Assembly: GCA_025728535.1 (NCBI GenBank)
Contig: JAOBJO010000001.1
Location: 62,001 to 126,000 of the forward strand
Direction of reading: 5' to 3'
From: Candidatus Lightella neohaematopini
GTDB lineage: Bacteria > Pseudomonadota > Gammaproteobacteria > Enterobacterales > Enterobacteriaceae
Length of the DNA: 64,000 bases
Below, one piece after another: positions 49,760-58,019 of the stretch (positions within the stretch are counted from its first letter, which is position 1; each line of letters opens with the position of its first letter). Both the position numbers and the translations under genes were made by a program. The notes beneath the pieces are model-generated. The model was not told where the DNA came from. It was given only the letters and a program-made list of their open reading frames with translations, and searched no databases.

Positions 49760-52420
49760 ATGTTAAATTTAATTAATGACGATATAGATAAAATAGAAAC
49801 AAATGAATGGATTCAATCAATTGAATCAGTAATTAAGCATGATGGTATAGGAAGAGCAAAATTTTTATTAAAATGTATGTTACAACATTTAAATAAATAT
49901 AATTCTTCTAATTTAGAAGATTACGTAAATACAATTCATTATTGCCATGAACCTAAATATCCTGGTAATTTAGAAATAGAAGATCGTATTAATGCTGCAA
50001 TTAGATGGAATGCTGTTATGATTGTACTTAATGCTTATAATAAGAATTTAGATTTAGGTGGTCATATATCATCATTTCAATCAATCAGCACAATATATGA
50101 AGTATGTTTTAATCATTTTTTTCGAGCTAGAAATAATTTTGACGGTGGTGATTTAGTGTATTTTCAAGGACATAGCGCACCAGGAATTTACGCACGTGCT
50201 TTTTTAGAAGGAAGATTAACTAAGAAACAAATAGATAATTTTAGACAAGAAATTGATGGGTTTGGATTATCTTCCTATCCACATCCTAAATTAATGCCTG
50301 ATTTTTGGCAATTTCCTACAGTATCTATGGGGTTAGGGGCAATTAGTGGTATTTATCAAGCTAAATTTCTTAAATATTTACAAAATAGATCAATTAAAGA
50401 TACTAGCAAACAAACTGTATATGTATTTTTAGGTGATGGAGAAATGGATGAACCAGAATCTAAAGGTGCTATTAATATAGCAGTTAGAGAAAAGTTAGAT
50501 AATTTAATTTTTATTATTAATTGTAATTTACAAAGATTAGATGGTCCAGTGATTGGTAATGGAAAAATTATTAATGAATTAGCTAATATGTTTTCTGGTG
50601 TTGGTTGGGAAGTAATTAAAGTAATTTGGGGTAGTAACTGGGATACATTATTAAGTAAAGATTATACTGGTAAATTAATTCAATTAATGAATGAAACATT
50701 AGACGGTGATTATCAAACATTGAGATCAAAAGACGGAGCTTATATAAGAAAATATTTTTTTGGTAAATATCCAGAAACTAAATTATTAGTAAAAAATATG
50801 ACTGATGGTGAAATTTGGCAACTAGTTAGAGGTGGGCATGATGTAAAAAAAATTTACGCAGCTTTAACTTTAGCTAAAAATATTATTGATAAACCAGTAG
50901 TAATTTTACTACATACTATTAAAGGTTATGGTCTTGGTGAACCAATCGAAAGTGCTAATATTGCACATCAAGTTAAGTATATTAATTTAAAATCATTAAA
51001 TAATTTTAAAAAAAAATTAAATTTAAACGATTTAATTATTAGTAACACAGAATCATTACCTTATATTAAATTTAGTGAAGATTCTGCTGAATATCATTAT
51101 TTACATAATAAACGTAAAAAATTATATGGTTATTTACCATCTAGACTAAAAAATTTTACTGAATCTTTAACTTTACCAGTATTAGATGATTTTCATCCAT
51201 TATTAACAAAACAAACAAAAAAAATATCTACTACTACTGCTTTTGTAAAGGTACTTAGTATTTTATTAAAAAATAAAACTATAGGTCATAGGATTGTACC
51301 AATCATCGCTGATGAGGCACGTACTTTTGGTATGGAAAGTTTATTTAAAAAATTTGGAATATATAATTCACAAGGACAACAATATACAGTTCAGGATAAA
51401 GATTATATAACTACTTATTATGAACATAAAAATGGACAAATTATGCAGGAAGGTATTAGTGAATTAGGAGCAGCAGCTTCATGGTTAGCAGCTGCAACTT
51501 CGTATAGCAATAATGATTTACCTATGATTCCATTTTATATTTATTATTCTATTTTTGGATTTCAACGTATTGGTGATTTATGTTGGGCTGCTGGTGATCA
51601 GCAAGCAAGAGGTTTTTTAATTGGTGGAGTATCTGGCAAAACAACATTAAACGGTGAAGGATTACAGCATGCAGATGGACATAGTCATATACAATCATTA
51701 ATAATACCAAATTGTTTGTCATATGATCCAGCATATTCTTATGAGTTAGCGGTGATTATTTATAATGGATTAATTAGAATGTATGGTAAAAAACAAGAAA
51801 ATATTTATTACTATATAACAATTTTAAATGAAGATTATACTATGCCTAGTATTCCAAATGGAATAGAATATAATATATGTAAAGGTATTTATAAATTAGA
51901 AACACTAAATAGTAATAGTACTCATATTGGTTCAATACAATTAATGGGTTCTGGGTCATTATTAAGGCATGTTCGTAAAGCAGCAAAAATTTTATCGCAA
52001 GATTATAATATTCATGTTGATGTATATAGTGTAACTTCATTTACTGAATTAGCTAGAGATGGTCAAGATTGTTATAGATGGAATAAACTACATCCTAAAG
52101 AAAAACCAAAAATTCCATTTTTAAATACAGTGATAAATAATAATCCAGTGGTTATAGTAACTGATTATATGAAGATTTTAGCTGAACAGATACGTCAATT
52201 TATTCCTAATAAACATGTTTGTATACTTGGTACTGATGGTTTTGGGCGTTCTGATAGTAGAAAAAAATTACGTCATTATTTTGAAATAGATACTAGTCAT
52301 ATAATAATTTCTGCATTATATGAATTAGCATTGTGTAATATTATTACTATGAATATTGTACAACAAGCTATAGATAAGTTTAGTATTGATGTAAATAAAA
52401 TTAACCCCCGTTTAGTATAA
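49760..52420 (+). CDS. aceE: Pyruvate dehydrogenase E1 component
   Basis: Thiamine-diphosphate decarboxylase subunit of the pyruvate dehydrogenase complex. Homodimeric gammaproteobacterial type, 886 residues (E. coli 887). The ThDP motif is GDGEMDEPESKGAINIAVREKLDNLIFIINCNLQ-like near residues 228-262. FQGHSAPGIYARAFLEGR and IADEARTFGMESLF are also diagnostic. GGAATAT just upstream may serve as ribosome binding site. pdhR is absent and no operator is recognisable. A nine-A tract at 51008-51016 is in frame. First gene of aceE-aceF-lpd. Confidence 0.98.
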   Translation: MLNLINDDIDKIETNEWIQSIESVIKHDGIGRAKFLLKCMLQHLNKYNSSNLEDYVNTIHYCHEPKYPGNLEIEDRINAAIRWNAVMIVLNAYNKNLDLGGHISSFQSISTIYEVCFNHFFRARNNFDGGDLVYFQGHSAPGIYARAFLEGRLTKKQIDNFRQEIDGFGLSSYPHPKLMPDFWQFPTVSMGLGAISGIYQAKFLKYLQNRSIKDTSKQTVYVFLGDGEMDEPESKGAINIAVREKLDNLIFIINCNLQRLDGPVIGNGKIINELANMFSGVGWEVIKVIWGSNWDTLLSKDYTGKLIQLMNETLDGDYQTLRSKDGAYIRKYFFGKYPETKLLVKNMTDGEIWQLVRGGHDVKKIYAALTLAKNIIDKPVVILLHTIKGYGLGEPIESANIAHQVKYINLKSLNNFKKKLNLNDLIISNTESLPYIKFSEDSAEYHYLHNKRKKLYGYLPSRLKNFTESLTLPVLDDFHPLLTKQTKKISTTTAFVKVLSILLKNKTIGHRIVPIIADEARTFGMESLFKKFGIYNSQGQQYTVQDKDYITTYYEHKNGQIMQEGISELGAAASWLAAATSYSNNDLPMIPFYIYYSIFGFQRIGDLCWAAGDQQARGFLIGGVSGKTTLNGEGLQHADGHSHIQSLIIPNCLSYDPAYSYELAVIIYNGLIRMYGKKQENIYYYITILNEDYTMPSIPNGIEYNICKGIYKLETLNSNSTHIGSIQLMGSGSLLRHVRKAAKILSQDYNIHVDVYSVTSFTELARDGQDCYRWNKLHPKEKPKIPFLNTVINNNPVVIVTDYMKILAEQIRQFIPNKHVCILGTDGFGRSDSRKKLRHYFEIDTSHIIISALYELALCNIITMNIVQQAIDKFSIDVNKINPRLV

Positions 52421-52447
52421 GTTAATAAAAATAGTTAATAAATTATT

Positions 52448-53608
52448 ATGAATTTAGAAATTAGATTACCAAATGTAGGTTTAGATAAGGTAGAAATTAT
52501 TGAATTATTAGTTAATATTGGAGATTACGTAAATATTAATCAAACATTACTAACAGTAGAAGTAGGTAAAGCTATAGTTGAAGTACCATCACAAACTAGT
52601 GGTATTGTACAAGATATAAAAGTAAAGGTAAATGATAAAGTTAGTACCGATTGTTTATTAATGTTAATAAAAACTGATCATGATATAACATCTACTAGTA
52701 ATATTGATATGACACAGCATTATCATATTTATGCTAGCCCTATAATAAGAAGATTAGCATATAAATTAGATATTGATTTAAAAAATATTATTGGTACTGG
52801 AAGAAATGGAAGAATTTTACGATGTGATATTGATAAATTTATAAAACAGAAAAATAGGAAAATTAATGATTTACCAGAATTTATAGTACAACAATATAGT
52901 AAATATGGTAATGTGAAATTAATTAAATTAGAGAATAATAAAATTTCTACAATTAAGCAATTAAATAATAGCTGGAAGAATATTCCTCATGTTACTCAGT
53001 TTGATGAAGTTGATATTACTGATATTGAAGAATTTCGTAAAAATTATAATAATAAATTAGTTAGTCAAAATATACCAATTAAAATTACTTTATTAACTAT
53101 TTTTACTAAAATTATCTCAGTTGCGTTACAAGAATTTCCTTATTTTAATAGTGTATTAATTAATAATAATAAACTTTTACTAAAAAAATATGTTAATATA
53201 GGAATAGTTGTAGCAACTACTAATGGATTAATAGTGCCGGTATTATATAATGTGAATGATAAAAATATTTTGACTATATCGTATGAATTAGAAACGTTAT
53301 TAATAAAAATCAAAAATAATAAATTAGAATTATCTAATTTAAAAGGTGGTAGCTTTACTATTTCTAATTTGGGTGTTAATAGTAGTACTATTATGTTTAC
53401 TCCATTAGTTAATTTTCCTGAAGTGGCTATACTTGGATTATCTAAAGCTCGTATAATACCTGTTTGGAATGGTAATAACTTTATACCTAAATTAATGTTA
53501 CCACTATCATTATCATATGATCATCGTGTTATAAATGGACTTGATAGTGTGAATTTTATTAATTTTATAAAAGATTTAGTATTAGATATACGTAATTTAA
53601 TTACCTAA
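52448..53608 (+). CDS. aceF: Dihydrolipoamide acetyltransferase (E2), single lipoyl domain
   Basis: Core of the pyruvate dehydrogenase complex. Only one lipoyl domain is present (residues 1-80, lipoyl Lys41 in VEVGKAIVEVPS), then a peripheral-subunit-binding domain (about 97-135, ASPIIRRLAYKLDIDL) and the catalytic domain. The protein has 386 residues, against about 630 with three lipoyl domains in E. coli. The active-site motif reads DHRVING; asparagine in place of the E. coli aspartate also occurs in other E2 proteins, so activity is expected. Confidence 0.96.
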   Translation: MNLEIRLPNVGLDKVEIIELLVNIGDYVNINQTLLTVEVGKAIVEVPSQTSGIVQDIKVKVNDKVSTDCLLMLIKTDHDITSTSNIDMTQHYHIYASPIIRRLAYKLDIDLKNIIGTGRNGRILRCDIDKFIKQKNRKINDLPEFIVQQYSKYGNVKLIKLENNKISTIKQLNNSWKNIPHVTQFDEVDITDIEEFRKNYNNKLVSQNIPIKITLLTIFTKIISVALQEFPYFNSVLINNNKLLLKKYVNIGIVVATTNGLIVPVLYNVNDKNILTISYELETLLIKIKNNKLELSNLKGGSFTISNLGVNSSTIMFTPLVNFPEVAILGLSKARIIPVWNGNNFIPKLMLPLSLSYDHRVINGLDSVNFINFIKDLVLDIRNLIT

Positions 53609-53657
53609 TGATTAAAGATGTAATATAATTTAGTTTTCTATATAGATAGGAAATAAG

Positions 53658-55052
53658 ATGTCTAATAAAATTAATGTTGATGTTATTATATTAGGTGCTG
53701 GTCCTGGTGGTTATTCAGCTGCTATTAAATGTTCTTATTTTAATTTAAAAACATTATTAGTTGAAAGGTATAACTTTATTGGTGGTACATGTTTACATTT
53801 TGGTTGTATTCCGTCAAAAACATTACTTAATATAGCTAAATCGGTAAAAGAATTTAATACATTTAATAAGTATGGTATTTTTTCTGGTGATTTAAAAGTT
53901 AACATAAAACAATTACTTTTTTGGAAACAAAATTTAATTAATAAATTATCTAGTAATTTACTAAATGTTGTTAAAACAAATAACATTAACATAATTTATG
54001 GTATAGGTAAATTTATTAATAGCAATACTATAATTATCGAAGATCACCAACATGGTGAAATATTAGTTAATTTTAAATATGCAATAATTGCTACAGGATC
54101 TACTTCGAATAGTTTATTAAACATAAAATTTGATAGTAAATATATTTGGGATTCTACTACAGCATTAAATATACCATGTATACCAAATAAATTATTAATC
54201 ATAGGTGGTGGAGTTATTGGTTTAGAATTAGCTAATATTTATAATATTTTAGGATCAACAGTAGAAGTAATAGAAAGTTCTAACCAAATTATACCAAGTT
54301 TAGATAAAGATATAGTAGATAAATTAATGCATCAAATGGAAAGTGATACACTATTATTTAAATTAAATACTAAGGTATCCCATATAGAAATAAAGAATTC
54401 TCAAGTTGAAGTAATAACAAATAATGATAAATTAAGCAATACTAATTATTATGATAATGTTATTGTCGCTATTGGTAGAAAACCAAATATTAGTTATTTA
54501 CAGCTTGAAAAAATTGGATTAGAAATTAATAATAATTGTATTGTAGTAAATAATCAAATGCAAACTAATATTAATCATATCTATGCTATTGGAGATGTGA
54601 TTGGTACTCCTATGTTAGCTCATAAGAGTATACATAATGGTTGTATTGCAGCAGAAGTAATAGCTGGAAAAAAACATTTTTTTGATCAAAAAGTTATTCC
54701 ATTAATAGTATATACCAATCCAGAACTTTGTTGGACTGGTTATACTATTAAACAAGCAAAATATTTAAATATAAATTTTAGAGTAGTAGATTTTAATTGG
54801 TCTAATTTAGGTAAAGCTGTAGTTACTAGTAATCACATTGGTTTTACTAGATTAATCTTTAACAAAGATAATAATTGTTTAATTGGTGGTGGTGTGTTTG
54901 GAGTGAACAGTAGTGAAATTCTTGGAGAATTAAGTTTAGCAATTGAAATGTCTTGTGAGGCTGAAGATATTGCTTTAACTAGCCACGCTCATCCAACTTT
55001 ATATGAATCAATACAGTTAGCTGCGGAGATGTATACAACTAATTTTTTATAA
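53658..55052 (+). CDS. lpd: Dihydrolipoamide dehydrogenase (E3)
   Basis: FAD-dependent disulfide oxidoreductase that reoxidises the lipoyl groups. FAD motif ILGAGPGGYSAAIKC at the N-terminus, redox cysteines in GGTCLHFGCIPSKT, NAD motif IIGGGVIGLELANIY near residue 180, and the C-terminal SHAHPTLYES with the catalytic histidine and glutamate. The length is 464 residues (E. coli 474). A good Shine-Dalgarno (AGGAAA) is present. Confidence 0.98.
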   Translation: MSNKINVDVIILGAGPGGYSAAIKCSYFNLKTLLVERYNFIGGTCLHFGCIPSKTLLNIAKSVKEFNTFNKYGIFSGDLKVNIKQLLFWKQNLINKLSSNLLNVVKTNNINIIYGIGKFINSNTIIIEDHQHGEILVNFKYAIIATGSTSNSLLNIKFDSKYIWDSTTALNIPCIPNKLLIIGGGVIGLELANIYNILGSTVEVIESSNQIIPSLDKDIVDKLMHQMESDTLLFKLNTKVSHIEIKNSQVEVITNNDKLSNTNYYDNVIVAIGRKPNISYLQLEKIGLEINNNCIVVNNQMQTNINHIYAIGDVIGTPMLAHKSIHNGCIAAEVIAGKKHFFDQKVIPLIVYTNPELCWTGYTIKQAKYLNINFRVVDFNWSNLGKAVVTSNHIGFTRLIFNKDNNCLIGGGVFGVNSSEILGELSLAIEMSCEAEDIALTSHAHPTLYESIQLAAEMYTTNFL

Positions 55053-55061
55053 AATACAGAG

Positions 55062-55916
55062 TTATTTAATTATTTTTATTTTAATATTATCAATTAATCT
55101 TACTTTACCTAACCACACAGCTGATAATATTATTATATGTTTACTATTACTATTAACATATGTTAAATTTTCATAATCTAAAACATATAGTGAGTCTACT
55201 ACGAAACCAATTATTTTTAATTGATATATTGTATTTTTAATTAGATTAGCTATATTATAAATATTATGTTTTAACTCATCTGCCATATTTCTTAATGCAA
55301 GATAAAATTTATGAGCTATTTTGTATTCATAATCGTTTAATAAAGTATTACGTGAGCTATATGCTAAACCATTAGCTTCTCTAATAATAGGTATACTAAT
55401 TATTTTTATATCATAATGCATATCATATACCATACGCTTAATTATCATTAGTTGCTGAAAATCTTTTTCTCCAAAAAATGCTAAATTGGGTTGTATTAAA
55501 TTAAATAATTTACTAACAATAGTTGCTACTCCTTTATAATGATCCATACGTTTTTTACCTTCTAAAATTTCTGATAAAATAGGTATGTATGTACAAGTAT
55601 AATTATTAATTCCACTAGGATACATTGTTAATATTGATGGAATAAATACTATATCAACATTATAAAACATTAATTTTTTACAATCTGATTTAATAGAACG
55701 TGGATAATTATCTAAATCATACGATTGATTAAATTGAGTTGGATTAACAAATATACTTACTACACAAATAGTATTCATTGATTTTGCTTTTTTTACCAAA
55801 GAAATATGACCATTATGAATATTACCCATAGTTGGTACTAATGATATAGTGTACCTATCATCTTTAAAAGATTTTATTGTTTTTTTTAAGTTATTAATTG
55901 ATCTAATAATTTTCAT
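55062..55916 (-). CDS. panC: Pantothenate synthetase
   Basis: Joins pantoate and beta-alanine to give pantothenate. PTMGNIHNGHISLVKKAK near residue 27 contains the HxGH motif. FVNPTQFN, FGEKDFQQL and the KMSKS-like REANGLAYSSRN are clear. The length is 284 residues. It lies 12 bases downstream of panB on the same strand. panD (beta-alanine supply) is not present here, so beta-alanine must come from another locus or the host. Confidence 0.97.
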   Translation of the reverse strand: MKIIRSINNLKKTIKSFKDDRYTISLVPTMGNIHNGHISLVKKAKSMNTICVVSIFVNPTQFNQSYDLDNYPRSIKSDCKKLMFYNVDIVFIPSILTMYPSGINNYTCTYIPILSEILEGKKRMDHYKGVATIVSKLFNLIQPNLAFFGEKDFQQLMIIKRMVYDMHYDIKIISIPIIREANGLAYSSRNTLLNDYEYKIAHKFYLALRNMADELKHNIYNIANLIKNTIYQLKIIGFVVDSLYVLDYENLTYVNSNSKHIIILSAVWLGKVRLIDNIKIKIIK

Positions 55917-55928
55917 ATTCTACTAAAA

Positions 55929-56705
55929 TTAATTATTTTTTATTGGAAAAGTACCAAATTCAACTTCTTTAATATATTTACTAATAGCAATATTAATATG
56001 ATTATCTAAATAATTCTTAGCAAATACAGGAATATTATTAGTAATACCTAAAACATCTTGTAATACTAGTATTTGCCCATCAGTATGAACACCAGCACCT
56101 ATACCAATAACTGGAATTTTTAGTGTCTCAGTAATTTTTTTAGCTAAAAATTCTGGCACATACTCTAATAACAATATAACTACTCCTGCTTGTTCTAAGA
56201 ATACAGCATAATCCAGTAATTTATTTGCGTCATTAGAATAAGTACCTTGTATTTTATAACCACCTAAATAATTTACATACTGAGGTGTTAAACCAATATG
56301 ACCACATATTGGAATAGAATACTTAGTTAAGTAACTAATAATATCAAGTGATTGTTTATTAATAACTTCTAATTTTATTATATTAGCTCCAACTTTCATT
56401 AATTTAACAGAATTATTTAATGCTTGTTCATTATTGTTATAACTCATAAATGGTAAATCAGCTAATAATAAACAATTTGGGGCACCATTTTTTACACAAT
56501 TAACATGATATATTATATCATTCATAGTAACAGATAAAGTAGAATTGTGACCTTGTATAACCATTCCTAAAGAATCACCAACAAGCATAACATTAATCCC
56601 TTGGTTATATAATAGTCTAGCAAAAGTCGCATCATAGACAGTAAGTGCTGCAAATTTTTTTTTATTTTTTTTCATTTTTTTTAGATGATTAATAGTATAC
56701 ATCAT
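55929..56705 (-). CDS. panB: 3-methyl-2-oxobutanoate hydroxymethyltransferase
   Basis: First committed step of pantothenate synthesis. VYDATFARLLYNQGINVMLVGDSLGMVIQGH, GAPNCLLLADLPFM, CGHIGLTPQ and IPVIGIGAGVHTDGQILV are highly conserved. The length is 258 residues. Codons 9-17, almost all lysine, create three A tracts of 8, 8 and 9 in the message (T runs at 56655-56682), a likely hotspot for slippage or indels; the frame is intact. It runs panB-panC, downstream of folK. Confidence 0.97.
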   Translation of the reverse strand: MMYTINHLKKMKKNKKKFAALTVYDATFARLLYNQGINVMLVGDSLGMVIQGHNSTLSVTMNDIIYHVNCVKNGAPNCLLLADLPFMSYNNNEQALNNSVKLMKVGANIIKLEVINKQSLDIISYLTKYSIPICGHIGLTPQYVNYLGGYKIQGTYSNDANKLLDYAVFLEQAGVVILLLEYVPEFLAKKITETLKIPVIGIGAGVHTDGQILVLQDVLGITNNIPVFAKNYLDNHINIAISKYIKEVEFGTFPIKNN

Positions 56706-56746
56706 ATATCATTTCCTAAATTTAATAGATATTATTTTTTAAATTC

Positions 56747-57262
56747 TTAGTTATTACATTTTTTTAATAATAAAACTCTTTTATTTGATAAAAATTTAAT
56801 ACTATCTTTAATTACTAATCCATTTGGTAATTTTATACTACTGTCTAATTCTATCATTGGATAAATAACAAATTCTCGGTTTAACATATCGTAATGAGGG
56901 ACTGTTAATTTTGATGTATTAATTACATAATTACCAAATAGTAGTATATCTAAATCTATTATTCTAGAAGACCAACGTAAACAATTATATCTACGTCCTT
57001 GAGAATACTCAATAATTTTAATAAAATTAAATAAACTATCTAATGATAACATAGTATTCAAAATAACTACCGAATTAACATAATTAGGTTGACTATAATT
57101 ATTTAGTGGTATACTTTCGTAATAAGAAGAATACCTGATTACCTTAGTATAAGGTATATATCTTAATTTATCTATAGCATTATTAATTTGATTTATAGGA
57201 TAATTTAAGTTACTACCTAAAGATAACCAAACAAAGTTTATTTGATTTAAAATTTTTATCAT
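56747..57262 (-). CDS. folK: 6-hydroxymethyl-dihydropterin pyrophosphokinase
   Basis: Pyrophosphorylates the pterin before folP in folate synthesis. WLSLGSNLNYPINQI at the N-terminus, the signature RWSSRIIDLDILLFGNYVI and TVPHYDMLNREFVIYPM are typical. The length of 171 residues includes a short N-terminal extension. It lies between dksA and panB on the same strand; pcnB and gluQ, found between dksA and folK in enterics, are missing. Confidence 0.95.
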   Translation of the reverse strand: MIKILNQINFVWLSLGSNLNYPINQINNAIDKLRYIPYTKVIRYSSYYESIPLNNYSQPNYVNSVVILNTMLSLDSLFNFIKIIEYSQGRRYNCLRWSSRIIDLDILLFGNYVINTSKLTVPHYDMLNREFVIYPMIELDSSIKLPNGLVIKDSIKFLSNKRVLLLKKCNN

Positions 57263-57282
57263 AATAATTATTACTTAATATA

Positions 57283-57732
57283 TTAGTATTTAGTAATTTG
57301 TTTTGCTTTTAGTTCTGCTAATGTCTTGCAATCAATACATAGATTAGTTATTGGATTTGCTTCTAAACGTTTTATACCAATTTCTGTATCACAGTAGTCA
57401 CAAAATCCAAAATTATTTTCTTCTAGTCTTTTAATAGTTTTTTGTATATTAATAATAGTTTTTCGTTCTCTATTACAATGATGTAACATTAAATTAAATT
57501 CTTCTTCTTGCGTTGCTCTATCTATAATATCTGGAAAATTAACAGATTTATTTAATAAATTGATACGATTTAAATTATTTGTAATATAATTATACCAGGC
57601 ATGCAAAATAATTTCAAAATGCCTAATCTGATTTTTATTCATATATTTTTCATCAGATTTAACATTATATGGTTCTACTCCAGCAATATTTAAAATACTT
57701 AATGATGAAGATTTAAAATTATTTTTATTCAT
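57283..57732 (-). CDS. dksA: RNA polymerase-binding transcription factor DksA
   Basis: Binds the RNA polymerase secondary channel and works with ppGpp. The coiled-coil tip DxxDxA is present in DIIDRATQEEEF near residue 86. The zinc site is FCDYCDTEIGIKRLEANP followed by LCIDCKTLAE. The length is 149 residues (E. coli 151). Retaining a stringent-response cofactor is notable in a genome with few visible regulators. Confidence 0.97.
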   Translation of the reverse strand: MNKNNFKSSSLSILNIAGVEPYNVKSDEKYMNKNQIRHFEIILHAWYNYITNNLNRINLLNKSVNFPDIIDRATQEEEFNLMLHHCNRERKTIINIQKTIKRLEENNFGFCDYCDTEIGIKRLEANPITNLCIDCKTLAELKAKQITKY

Positions 57733-58019
57733 GTTATCACCTTAATTATAAACTATAGTATTTAATTAATAAATTTATATTATTTTATAATTAACATTAA
57801 TTATTATGTTAGTATAATTAATATTATAAAAATATTTTTTAGTTTATATTACAAATTAATATTATGATACAATGCTAAATTATAAATTTTTGAATTTATT
57901 TTTAATTTAAATAAAGTTTTATATTAAACTAACTAATAATATTGTAAATTATTAATAATAATGTTATTAAACAATCAATTATTGTGAAATATTAATAATA
58001 ATAAAGAAAATATATCAAT

